Origin: DATBSL01 sp963729875
GTDB lineage: Bacteria; Acidobacteriota; Vicinamibacteria; Fen-336
DNA length: 64,000 nucleotides
Reading direction: 5' to 3'
Assembly (NCBI GenBank): GCA_963729875.1
Contig: CAVSPR010000009.1
Location: forward strand, 372,001-436,000
Both the position numbers and the translations under genes were made by a program. How positions within the stretch are numbered: the first letter of the stretch is position 1; the number at the start of each line of letters is the position of its first letter. Below, piece by piece: positions 53,601 to 61,355 of the stretch. Under the pieces are notes generated by a model that was not told the origin of the DNA, did no database searches, and saw nothing but the letters and a program-made list of their open reading frames with translations.

Positions 53601-53881
53601 GGGAGCATCCCGCGGTCGCCGAAGACGAGGGCGCCGCCGTGGATCCAGAGGACGACCGGGTGCGGCCCGGGCCCCGCCGGACGGAAGACGTCGGCCGGGA
53701 TCGCGAGCGGGCCCACCGTCCGGTAGGCGAGGGTCTGCGTCGGCTCCTCCGCCGCGGCGCCGGACGCCAGGAGAGCGCAGCCGCACGCGACCGCGGCCAG
53801 CGTTCGTGCGACCTGGCGTGTGCGTCGATCCAACGGCGTCGCCGTGGTCCTCCAGTTGCGGCTCAAGGCGGTGGCGGTCAT
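50603..53881 (-). CDS. Fusion: alpha/beta-hydrolase esterase + heparinase II/III-type polysaccharide lyase
   Basis: 1092 aa secreted protein. Signal region VARTLAAVACGCALLASGAAA. Residues 45-325: carbohydrate-esterase-like alpha/beta hydrolase with oxyanion motif IHGGALVFGD, Ser155 (GHSAGG), Asp near 277 (GDRDADVP) and His309 (LGHVFD). Residues about 340-1092: alpha/alpha-toroid lyase domain (HPRLLLDPDRVAALRARL, LAYLVPGHYILGMALGYDWLY, QNHSHSNTAALAFA) followed by the beta-sandwich heparinase part (AVFDFGTGHQDADSGSFQLF, FLAIDPLYTG, RFVRHLLFVKPDVLVVADEV). It should deacylate a glycan and then cleave uronate linkages in one chain. ATG 53881 overlaps the nitrilase stop (ATGA). Confidence 0.88.
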   Translation of the reverse strand: MTATALSRNWRTTATPLDRRTRQVARTLAAVACGCALLASGAAAEEPTQTLAYRTVGPLAIPADVFRPAGPGPHPVVLWIHGGALVFGDRGMLPREQRERYLAAGLAVVSIDYRLAPETKLAGILEDLDAAQAWLQREGPSLGLDPTRLAVVGHSAGGYLALVAGKRFRPRPQAVVSFYGYGDIAGPWYSRPDPGYLREAAVSPAQAERAVGREPLAQGDEGRRFVFYRYARQRGLWPLLVAGHDPDRDPRAFDPLCPVRNVTPDFPPTLLLHGDRDADVPYERSVEMARALRAAGVPHELVTLPGLGHVFDIQGPGLEDPAVGRAFDRAVAFVARRVGAAVPAVRAGHPRLLLDPDRVAALRARLDTTHRFLWERYQQDLPRMIAVSKREAPLEDARYDGDLVPELAFAWLATGRRDLLPVAKAQLLRLATDEQWSTNEDLAYLVPGHYILGMALGYDWLYEALTPAERATVAARLGREAEAQFGRITRERAWWRNQYFQNHSHSNTAALAFAAAALWGEDPRAPKWERETARFFEQTFGVLPADGSSLEGYAYAGYGGEYLLLYALLARDLLGEDHSDGPWARHFPEYLLHGLLPRRSADEWAMTFGDAPRRGWTSTAQHLFTLARLHRDGGAQWMARETVGLRPTGLGSRGFMMLLAYDPTVPPADPATFPTFARFPEIEQVMMRSSWTDPGATLVGFKSGPFMGRTLSKGAVFDFGTGHQDADSGSFQLFSHGQFLAIDPLYTGQERTADHSTMLFKRHGQLGEQAAFGSMEALRFGHFPEVVHAETTDRYDYVVGDVTRAYHPALGLQRFVRHLLFVKPDVLVVADEVVLREQGVVHDFAPEALETTGELTHAGNGYVVGPQGGAFVTFAGEPGTYRIAAVYLDNVPGAGRYSFEVDERTVHSWTSRNEDRDDHLIAVSEAVTLRRGSRVAFRGASLPAGTRLTKMSVFSDSVKAPLEAEWLLHLDPKAEVRETEDGLEAAQGGAVLELHRLLSSGSTLTWGRHEVAKPEAEPFTFRETTRVVVRPAFAGGEAFLLTLLRGRSAGGNALADVRAERQGGRLEIRFTEGGRVTTVDWDLARRTVSIRP

Positions 53882-54723
53882 CGAGGGCTCGGGCGGCTGA
53901 TCTCCGCGAAGACGAGCTGCTCCCCGCCGTCGCGGGTCTCCGCCATGACGCGCCCCGACGGGTCGACCACGAAGCTCGGCCCCACGAAGTCGAGACACTC
54001 GTGGGGCCGTCCCGACTGGTTGACGAAGAGGGCCCAGAAGCGCCCCTCGCGGGCGAGGCCGGGGATCGTCTGGTAGAAGTCGTCGCGCATCTGGTCGTGC
54101 GTCTTCCAGAGCATCTGCCCGGTGCGCCGGAGCCGGGCCACGATCTCCTCCATCGAGTCGTAGTCGATCACGCGGCCGTCCTCGTCGAGGGCGTCCGCGT
54201 CCCAGGCGTGGGGCATGAGCACGATCTCGGCGCCGCCGCGCGCGTAATGGCGCAGCAGATCGGGGTACTGGTTGTCCCAGCAGATGGAGACGGCCATCGA
54301 GCGTCCGAGCGCGGGGAAGACGGGCTGCTCCCCGTGCCCCCGCCAGAATGGCACCTCGAGCTTGGGGATGTGGTTCTTGCGGTAGACGCCGGCCAGGGTC
54401 CCGTCCGGCTCGACGACGGCGTAGGCGTTGTGCGGCCGGCCGTCCGCCGCCTCGCTGAAGCCGAAGCCGATGGCGAGATCGAGGCGGCGCGCGAGCACCC
54501 GAACGAATGCGACCGACGGACCGTCGAGGGTCTCGCTCACGCTGGCGAGGCGCTCGTCCTTGCAGATCCCCGGGACACAGAGCTCGGGGAAGACCACCAG
54601 CTGGGCGCCGCCGCCCCTCGCCCGCTCGGCCCAGCCGGCCATCCGCTCGAGGTTCCCCCGGGTGTCGGCCCACGGGCAGTGGATCTGGGCGAGGGCCACG
54701 CGGAGGGGCGTCCCGTGCGTCAC
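53878..54723 (-). CDS. Nitrilase/carbon-nitrogen hydrolase superfamily amidase
   Basis: 281 aa. The catalytic triad is Glu47 (VFPELC), Lys116 (YRKNHIP) and Cys148 (SICWDNQ), as in the nitrilase superfamily; GxxxP-type and the ending VVDPSGRVMAE are typical of N-carbamoyl or omega-amidase branches. No signal peptide, so cytoplasmic. It could remove an amide or carbamoyl group from the imported sugar. GTG 54723 overlaps the stop of the glycosidase gene, and its own stop overlaps the fusion gene's start; strong translational coupling. Confidence 0.9.
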   Translation of the reverse strand: MTHGTPLRVALAQIHCPWADTRGNLERMAGWAERARGGGAQLVVFPELCVPGICKDERLASVSETLDGPSVAFVRVLARRLDLAIGFGFSEAADGRPHNAYAVVEPDGTLAGVYRKNHIPKLEVPFWRGHGEQPVFPALGRSMAVSICWDNQYPDLLRHYARGGAEIVLMPHAWDADALDEDGRVIDYDSMEEIVARLRRTGQMLWKTHDQMRDDFYQTIPGLAREGRFWALFVNQSGRPHECLDFVGPSFVVDPSGRVMAETRDGGEQLVFAEISRPSPR

Positions 54724-56888
54724 GGCACGGGCACCGCTTCGAGGAGCAGGTGGTGCGCGAACGAGGCGGCGAGGAAGGGGTGGCCGGCGTCCACCACGCC
54801 GAGGTCCATGCCCTCGACGGAGTCGCGAATCGCCCAGCGGCCCGGCTTCAGGCCTCGGAGCTCGATCCGTCCCTTCCACGGCACGGCGGGGTCCGGGGCG
54901 AAGAACGCATAGTGCATCCGGCCATCCTTGGCGATCGCGTAGCCCTCCGGAGCGTCGTAGCCGTGGACGTAGAGGTTCAGGAACGTCCCGCGCGACAGGC
55001 GCTTCTCGTTGTAGAGGGAGGTCCACTTCCGCCAGTGGGCTTCCTTCGCCGGGTCGAGGAAGACAGCCTCGAGCTTCTTGCCGTAGTCGGGCCACGTGAA
55101 CTTCGTGCCCACCACACCGCCCGGCCCGATCGTCGACGCGAAGTCGGTTCCGACCTCGAGCCAATTGTCGGCGTCCACCTTCTTCATCTCGGACAGCTCG
55201 ACGTGATCGCCAAAGACCGCGGCCTCCGGCCCCAGCAGCGCCTTGTACATCTTGATGCGGGTGCGGACCTGGCGCGCGCCCACCGGGTCGGCGGTCACCG
55301 CCTGGTCCATGTAGGGCAGCCACGCCACGTTCGGCGGCGTGCCGCAGGGGCAGATCTGCGTCACGCTGTCCGGCTTCAGCGCGCGCGTCGTCTCGAAGAT
55401 CGCCTTGTAGGCGTCGCCCACGGCCTGGACGGACTCGTCCGGCGAGCGGTGGTGGTGCGCGGGGTTGTGGCAGGGCGGGACGGTGAACACGACGTCGAGC
55501 TTGTGGCCGTCGAAGCCCCAGTCGCGCACGAACCGCCCGGTCAGCTGACGGAGGTGCTCAAGGACCCCGGGCACGGCGGGGCACAGCACGGCCAGGTTGC
55601 GGGCGCCCCGCGTGTGGCGTCCGGCTGCGTCGAGGATCAGCCAGTCGGGGTGCTGCGTGGCGACCGCGCTCGCCGCGTACGCGTGGGGCCCGTACTTCCC
55701 CTGGCCGTCCTCGACGCCGAGCGGCATCCACCAGAGCTGGACGCGGATGCCCTCTCGGTGGAACGCCCCGACCATCGTCCGGATCGAGTCGCCCGGGAAC
55801 GTGTCCGCGCGCGGGAGCCAGTCCCCGTAGCCCGCGAACCAGCGGTCGTCGAGGGTCGCCCACCCGATTCCCAGCTCCCGCAGCTTCGGGATCGTGCCGA
55901 GCATCTGCGCCGGGGTGACGTCGAACTCGTAGCCCCAGCCGCACCAGGCCGGCTCGTAGGCTGCGTCCGACGGGCGCGGGATTGGCCAGCCCTCGCGCTG
56001 CCGGGCCAGCGAGTACAGGCGCAGGGGCTCGTAGAAGTCGCCGGCGAACACGGCCAGGAAGCTCCGCGGCGCCTCGTACTCCTCGCCGGGTGCGAGTCTG
56101 CGGTGTGGCTCGACGACCAGCGAGGTCGCGACACGCCCGCCTTCCTCGACGGCGACCGGCAGCGATGCAACCTGGGGCAGCGCCTCCAGGTGCCCGATCG
56201 CCGTGCCCACCGCACGCGTCCAGAAGGCAACCACCGGCACGCCGCCGCCGGAGCCGTTCTCGAGCTGCGCGCCCAGGACGTTCGCGCGGGAGAAGCCCTT
56301 CGTGAGCGGCACGACCTCGTCCAGGCCCCACGCGACGCTCGCCCCGTGGAACGACCAGAGGTCGAAGGGCGCCGCGCCCGGCTTCACAAGCGAGGCGTCC
56401 AGTCGGTGCGCCTGCTGGACGACCCGCTCCAGGGTGAGCTCGCGGCCCCCGGCGTTGCGGTACCGGACGCGGCTCGTCGCGAGGCTCGGGAAATCGGCGT
56501 ACACCTCGACGACCAGACTCTTCTCGAGGGCCGCCCCGCCCCGGTCGCGACCACGGACACTCACGCGCTTGCCGGCCCCGAGGCTGCCCTGGACATCCGT
56601 GACGACGGCGCCCGCGAGGTCGAGGACGAAGGCGCTCGCGGGGACGCCCGCGATCTCGACGATGTCCCCGGGCCCGCCCGGCCCCTGGAGCGACAGCCCT
56701 TTTTCCCCGCCGAGTAGCGCGCCTTCCAACTCGCCCGAAGGCAAGACCCTGAATTCGGCGGTCGACGTGCGGAGCACGATCGGTCCGGCCGCCTCGCGGG
56801 CGACCATGACCCCCTCGGCCCCGCCGCGCGAGGTACCGGCCAGGAGTCCGAGCGCCGCCCAAACGACCCACGCCCTCGTCGCGGTCAC
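54720..56888 (-). CDS. GH36-like glycoside hydrolase (melibiase type), secreted
   Basis: 722 aa. Signal peptide (AWVVWAALGLLAGTSRGGAEG). An N-terminal beta-supersandwich precedes a TIM barrel with GWATLDDRWFAGYGDW, VQLWWMPLGVEDG and the nucleophile motif GHKLDVVFTVPP, plus the C-terminal beta domain. The fold and motif match GH36/GH27-like alpha-galactosidases, but overall divergence leaves the linkage open (alpha-GalNAcase is possible). GTG 56888 overlaps the amidohydrolase stop (GTGA). Second of the tightly coupled four-gene block. Confidence 0.85.
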   Translation of the reverse strand: MTATRAWVVWAALGLLAGTSRGGAEGVMVAREAAGPIVLRTSTAEFRVLPSGELEGALLGGEKGLSLQGPGGPGDIVEIAGVPASAFVLDLAGAVVTDVQGSLGAGKRVSVRGRDRGGAALEKSLVVEVYADFPSLATSRVRYRNAGGRELTLERVVQQAHRLDASLVKPGAAPFDLWSFHGASVAWGLDEVVPLTKGFSRANVLGAQLENGSGGGVPVVAFWTRAVGTAIGHLEALPQVASLPVAVEEGGRVATSLVVEPHRRLAPGEEYEAPRSFLAVFAGDFYEPLRLYSLARQREGWPIPRPSDAAYEPAWCGWGYEFDVTPAQMLGTIPKLRELGIGWATLDDRWFAGYGDWLPRADTFPGDSIRTMVGAFHREGIRVQLWWMPLGVEDGQGKYGPHAYAASAVATQHPDWLILDAAGRHTRGARNLAVLCPAVPGVLEHLRQLTGRFVRDWGFDGHKLDVVFTVPPCHNPAHHHRSPDESVQAVGDAYKAIFETTRALKPDSVTQICPCGTPPNVAWLPYMDQAVTADPVGARQVRTRIKMYKALLGPEAAVFGDHVELSEMKKVDADNWLEVGTDFASTIGPGGVVGTKFTWPDYGKKLEAVFLDPAKEAHWRKWTSLYNEKRLSRGTFLNLYVHGYDAPEGYAIAKDGRMHYAFFAPDPAVPWKGRIELRGLKPGRWAIRDSVEGMDLGVVDAGHPFLAASFAHHLLLEAVPVP

Positions 56889-58015
56889 CGGACCGCAACC
56901 GGCCGCGCGCTGGCCGCCGCCCCCTTCGTGACCTGCAACGCGTTCGCCCGGTAGATCTTCTTCAGGACCGGATCCTCGAGTCCGAAGCCCGAGTAGCTCC
57001 AGTGGTACTCGAAGATCGGGGCGTAGAAGTGCTCGTCGAGCGTCTCCAGGATGCGGAAGGTGAGCCGGTACATGTCCGGGTCGGCGCCCATGTCCGTGCC
57101 GTAGACGACGCGGTCCTGGTATCGCGTCAGGAACTGCGCGGCAGAGCGCGGCGTGACCGCGGTCTCCGCGTAGCGGGCCGAGATGTCCGCGTACAGGTTC
57201 GGCAAGCGGTCGAGGAGCCGGCCGAGACGGGCCAGGTCGTAGTCGAGGTTGGCCAGGTGGCAGGCGACGAAGGTGGTGCGCGGATGCCGGCGCACGGCAC
57301 GCTCCAGCACGGCGATCATCCCCGAGTGGTCGACGATGCCCGGCTTGTCGTCCAGCCGCCAGTTGACCGCGTTCATCATCCCGTCGTTCGTCTCGTCCAT
57401 CCTCTGGTACATCCAGATCGGGTCCGCGACGTGGATGTTGACCGGGATGCCGAGGTCGGCGCAACGATCGAGGAGAGGCGCCATTCTCGCGTCGTCGAAG
57501 TGCAGGCCCCTGGCCTTGCCGAAGCCCATGCCGAGGCCCTTGTCCCCCTCCTCGCCCACGCCCCGGGCGCCCCTGCGCACGCAGCGCTCGAGCTCCGCGA
57601 CCGCGGCGGGGCCGTAGCCGGGCTGGTCGTATCCCGTGTAGTCGAAGCCGCACCACAGCTCGAAGCGCGTCGGGTGACGGGAGTAGAGCTCGACGAGCCG
57701 GTCGAACTCCTCCCCGTGTGCCTGGGTGAGCAGGACGGTCTTCTCGATGCCGACCTCGTCCATGACCTCGACCCAGCGGTCGACGTCCTCGGGCGTCTTC
57801 GCCCCGGGGTGCGAGTGCATGTCGATGGCGGGGTGGCGGGCTTTCGGCACGCGCGTGACCGGGACCTCGTGGATGGAGGCGGGCTTGTAGTCCTTCAGGA
57901 GGATCTGGTCGGGCGGTTTCGCGCCGGCCTCCGGGGCCTGGGCGCGCGCGATCCGGGCGCCGCCGAGGGACAGGACGAGCAGCACGGCCGTGGCGGGAGC
58001 GGCAGCTCTGTTCAT
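56885..58015 (-). CDS. Secreted amidohydrolase (amidohydrolase_2 family)
   Basis: 376 aa. Signal peptide AVLLVLSLGGARIARAQA. The segment LLKDYKPASIHEVPVTRVPKA leads to the metal motif AIDMHSHPG, followed by VNIHVADPIWMY, FVACHLANLDYD and the last metal ligand VYGTDMGAD. The lead-in closely parallels the amidohydrolase at 35532-36742 (RLQDFRPRSMLHVKETRV), so the two are paralogs. ATG 58015 follows AGAAGAGGAGTGTC, 14 bp after the DUF5107 gene. Its stop overlaps the GH36-like start. Confidence 0.88.
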   Translation of the reverse strand: MNRAAAPATAVLLVLSLGGARIARAQAPEAGAKPPDQILLKDYKPASIHEVPVTRVPKARHPAIDMHSHPGAKTPEDVDRWVEVMDEVGIEKTVLLTQAHGEEFDRLVELYSRHPTRFELWCGFDYTGYDQPGYGPAAVAELERCVRRGARGVGEEGDKGLGMGFGKARGLHFDDARMAPLLDRCADLGIPVNIHVADPIWMYQRMDETNDGMMNAVNWRLDDKPGIVDHSGMIAVLERAVRRHPRTTFVACHLANLDYDLARLGRLLDRLPNLYADISARYAETAVTPRSAAQFLTRYQDRVVYGTDMGADPDMYRLTFRILETLDEHFYAPIFEYHWSYSGFGLEDPVLKKIYRANALQVTKGAAASARPVAVR

Positions 58016-58029
58016 GACACTCCTCTTCT

Positions 58030-61000
58030 CTACGGCTCCTGGAGCGCGAGGCGAGCGATGTGGTGCGGCAGGCCCTTGTCCGGGAGGACGAAGACCTGCC
58101 GCAGCGCCTCGTCGCCCTCGGACGTGCGACCGAGCGCACGCAGCAGCATGCCCCGGGCACAGGTGGCACCGGCGGGGTAGTGGCCCCCGCGGAAGAGATA
58201 GAGATCGGCCTCGGCGAGCGCCGTCTCGAGGCGCACGCGCCACTCGGCGTCGCCGGCCTGTCCCAGCCTCTGCGCGGCGCGGTACGCGAAGGCCGTCTGC
58301 CGGAAGTCGCGCCCGGAGGCCGCGCGCGTCCAGTGCGCGCGGGCGGCCGCCTCGTCGCCGAGCAGGAACTGCAGCTCGCCGCAGTAGAGCTGGAACCGCG
58401 GCGCGTCGACGAAGGCCTTCGTGCCGTCCTTCGTGAAGTCGAACCCGGGCACGGGCTGGCCGAGCGTCGCCGCCAGCGCCGCCGCCTCCGCCTTGCGCCC
58501 CTCGCGCGCGAGGGCGAAGGCCTGGCGCAGCTTCACCTCGAGGAAGACCTGCCGCACGTTCGTGCCGAACTCCTCGCGGGGGAAGAAGCGCCCCGGGAAG
58601 AGCGCCTCTGCCTCGGAGAAGCGCTTCGACTCGGTGAGGGCGAGGGCCAGCTTGAAGACGAGCGTCGAGGGCAGCGGCGTCTCGGGGTATCGGCCCAAGG
58701 AAGCGATCCGCTCCTCGGGCCCGCGGCCGAGGAGGCTCAACGCCTGGTCGGCCCCCTGGTAGAGCTCGACGTTCGCGGGGTCCGCGCTCATCCCCTCCTC
58801 GAAGGCGCGCAGGGCGTCCGCGGCGGCGCCCCGCGCGTAGAGATGGGTGAAGCCGATGTTGCGGTGGAGGACGGGGAGCCTCGGGTCGAGCGAGCGCGCC
58901 CTCTCCCACTCGGCGAGAGCGGCGTCGGACCGCCCGCCGGAGAGGAGGAGGGACCCGAGGAGGAAGTGGGCGGTGGCGTCTTCCGGATTCGCCTCCGTCG
59001 CCCGCCGGAGGACGACGAGAGACTCGGGACGGTTCGGGAAGACGTAGCGGGTGGACTGGCCCGAGGCGAGGGCGAAGTCCTCCCCGCCGGAGCGGCCGGC
59101 CCTCTCGGCGCAGTAGCCGCGGTAGTAAGCGACGAGCGGGTAGTCCTGCGGGAGGGCCGTCCCCGGCTCGGCCGCCACCCCGGTCGAGGGATAGCGGCGC
59201 GCGAGAAGGGCATGGGCGTCGTCCCAGAGGCCGAGCGCCATGTAGTCGACCGCGATCTCGAGGACGCGCTCGGGGTCCCCCGCGAGGTGCGTCCACAGCG
59301 ACGCGTCGCTCGCGCCGAGCAGCACCGCCTCGTGGCGGAGGAAAGAGCTGGGCGGGTCCTCCGAGCGCCATTGCGCGAGCCGCGCCTTCGCCTCCTCGAC
59401 CCGGCCCAGCCGGCGCAGCAGGGCCACCTCCATCCCACCGGCGCGGATCATCCCCGGCGACTCCGCGAGGGCCTGCCGGACCAGGCGATGAGCTGATTCA
59501 AGATCTGACCCCTCGCGGGCGGCGAGGCGACCGAGCTGGAGGAGCGACGGGGCACGCCAGGCCGGGAGCGTTGCCGCCTGGTCCCAGGCGAATCGAGCTT
59601 TCTGCGTTTCGCCGAGGGCGGCCTGGGCGAGGCCGAGGTAGTAGAGCGCCTCGGCGTCGTTGCTTCTTCGCGCCACCGCCTTCGAGAGGGGCTCGACCGC
59701 CTCGTCGTGGCGCTTGAGCTGGACGGCCAGGCGTCCGGCGGCCCGCTGGAGCTCCGGGCTGTCGGGAAACGCCGCGAGCGCCGCCGCGTACACGTCGTGG
59801 GCCTCGAGGAGCTTCCCGTTGAGCTCCTGGTGGCGGCCGAGCTCCACCCAGTCGCCCTCGCTGCGCTTCTCGGGTGGCGGGAAGACGTGGGCCACCTGCG
59901 GGCCGGTTCTCACCTCGGCCTTCGGCACCACGTCGTAACGGCCTTCGGTGTGGGCGAGGAGCAAACGGCCGCCGCCGTCGCGCACCTCGACGGTGTACGG
60001 GCCCGCCGCCGTGAGGCCGCCGAAGGCGCGATCGAAGGCGCCGGACGGCTCGAGGCTCAAGGCCTCCTCGCGGACGGTCGTCGCCCCGTCGCGGACGACG
60101 ACGCGGCCGCCGCGAACGGCTCGCGTGACGTTCAGGCCGGCGTGCAGCACGCCCCCCTCGCCCCGCCGCACGTGCACGACCCCCTCGTCGCTCGCGCGCG
60201 AGTAGCCGCCGATCTTCCGCACCGGCTGGTAGGTCTCACGGAACCGCAGGAGCTGGTGGGGCTCGAGGAACGCGTAGGTCTCCTGGTTGCGGAAGAGGCC
60301 GGCCTGGACCTCGAGGTAGGCGCTCTGGTCGTCCGAGAGCGCTCGGCGCCAGTCCTTCCCCTCGTCGTCCCAGCCCCAGGACCAGATCTTCTTGCCCGGC
60401 ATGTCGTGGTGATCCGCGACGTGCACCACCCCCGTGCCCGTGGCGGGGTGGTAGACGCCCATGAACGGCTCCCGGCTGCCGTGGACGAAGCGGGACACGA
60501 AGCCGGCAACGTGATTGCGCGGGTAGCTCAGATCGGCGCCCGTGGAGTCGACCGGCCAGGTGTCGACGTCGGCGAAGTGGTGGGAGGCCGAGAACTCCAT
60601 CGGGTAGAGGATGTGCGAGTCTCCGTCGGCGCGGACCGAGGCCGTCGTCCACCAGTAGAAGCGGTGGCGCACGTCGCTGCGGTTGTAGAGCGTCGTCGTC
60701 TGCTCGAGCAGTGAGCGGCCGGGGCGCAGGCGGAGCTCGACCCGCCACTGCATCCCGTACGGGCGGTCGATCGTCCCGACCCAGACGGACGCGCTCCCGT
60801 CCGCGTGCCGCACCGTCCCGAAGTCCACCGGCGAGACGGTGGCCCAGTTGTGCGAGACCGGGAAGTTGAACTCAACACCGAGCGCCACCCACGCCCCGCG
60901 GTACGCCACGTCGGCGAACTTGATCGACGGGTTGGCGTAGAACATCTCGGCGCCGGTCGCCTTGTCGACGCAGCTGTAGATCCGGCCCCCGAGGTCGGGC

Positions 61001-61335
61001 AGGACCACGAGCTTCAGGTGCTCGTTCTCGAGCTCGAGAGTGCGCCAGGTCCGGCTCGCTCGCCGGTCCGTGAGGTTCGTACGCGCCGTGTAGGGGTAGA
61101 TGAGGAACGGCCGGCGCGCGAAGAGGTCGAAGCGCGGGTTCACGTCCGGCAGGTCTTCCTCGTAGGTCGGCAACGTGAGCAGGCCCTGGCGCACGGCCAC
61201 TGCGGCGGGCCCCCGCACCGCTGTTTCGGCGGGCCGGGCCTTCTGGCCCGCCGAAGCAGCGGACCTGGCCGCGGCCGCTCCTGCCGAGAAGGCCAGCAAG
61301 GAAAGCCCCAGGAAAACCGTTCTCCCTCGCCTCAT
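58030..61335 (-). CDS. DUF5107 protein with TPR repeats, secreted
   Basis: 1101 aa. Signal peptide VFLGLSLLAFSAGAAA. Residues about 70-470 are a DUF5107 domain (beta-supersandwich of glycoside-hydrolase-like mutarotase character: LKLVVLPDLGGRIYSCVDKA, GVEFNFPVSHNW, FYWWTTASVRADGDSHILYP). The remainder is TPR-rich (LEAHDVYAAALAAFPDSPEL, RATEANPEDATAHFLLGSLL). This pairing is common in carbohydrate loci, but its exact activity is not known. ATG 61335 follows GGGGAGAGAGAGT. An 18-bp half copy of the mobile palindrome lies in frame near residue 608 (EGSDLESAHR). Confidence 0.9.
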   Translation of the reverse strand: MRRGRTVFLGLSLLAFSAGAAAARSAASAGQKARPAETAVRGPAAVAVRQGLLTLPTYEEDLPDVNPRFDLFARRPFLIYPYTARTNLTDRRASRTWRTLELENEHLKLVVLPDLGGRIYSCVDKATGAEMFYANPSIKFADVAYRGAWVALGVEFNFPVSHNWATVSPVDFGTVRHADGSASVWVGTIDRPYGMQWRVELRLRPGRSLLEQTTTLYNRSDVRHRFYWWTTASVRADGDSHILYPMEFSASHHFADVDTWPVDSTGADLSYPRNHVAGFVSRFVHGSREPFMGVYHPATGTGVVHVADHHDMPGKKIWSWGWDDEGKDWRRALSDDQSAYLEVQAGLFRNQETYAFLEPHQLLRFRETYQPVRKIGGYSRASDEGVVHVRRGEGGVLHAGLNVTRAVRGGRVVVRDGATTVREEALSLEPSGAFDRAFGGLTAAGPYTVEVRDGGGRLLLAHTEGRYDVVPKAEVRTGPQVAHVFPPPEKRSEGDWVELGRHQELNGKLLEAHDVYAAALAAFPDSPELQRAAGRLAVQLKRHDEAVEPLSKAVARRSNDAEALYYLGLAQAALGETQKARFAWDQAATLPAWRAPSLLQLGRLAAREGSDLESAHRLVRQALAESPGMIRAGGMEVALLRRLGRVEEAKARLAQWRSEDPPSSFLRHEAVLLGASDASLWTHLAGDPERVLEIAVDYMALGLWDDAHALLARRYPSTGVAAEPGTALPQDYPLVAYYRGYCAERAGRSGGEDFALASGQSTRYVFPNRPESLVVLRRATEANPEDATAHFLLGSLLLSGGRSDAALAEWERARSLDPRLPVLHRNIGFTHLYARGAAADALRAFEEGMSADPANVELYQGADQALSLLGRGPEERIASLGRYPETPLPSTLVFKLALALTESKRFSEAEALFPGRFFPREEFGTNVRQVFLEVKLRQAFALAREGRKAEAAALAATLGQPVPGFDFTKDGTKAFVDAPRFQLYCGELQFLLGDEAAARAHWTRAASGRDFRQTAFAYRAAQRLGQAGDAEWRVRLETALAEADLYLFRGGHYPAGATCARGMLLRALGRTSEGDEALRQVFVLPDKGLPHHIARLALQEP
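59495..59512. repeat. Half copy of the palindromic element (inside the DUF5107 gene)
   Basis: GATTCAAGATCTGACCCC matches the right arm of the elements at 16966-17023 and 34308-34364 with one substitution (17 of 18). The partner arm is absent. In frame within a TPR coding region. Likely a decayed copy; chance cannot be fully excluded. Confidence 0.5.
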
Positions 61336-61355
61336 GTCGTACTCTCTCTCCCCCT

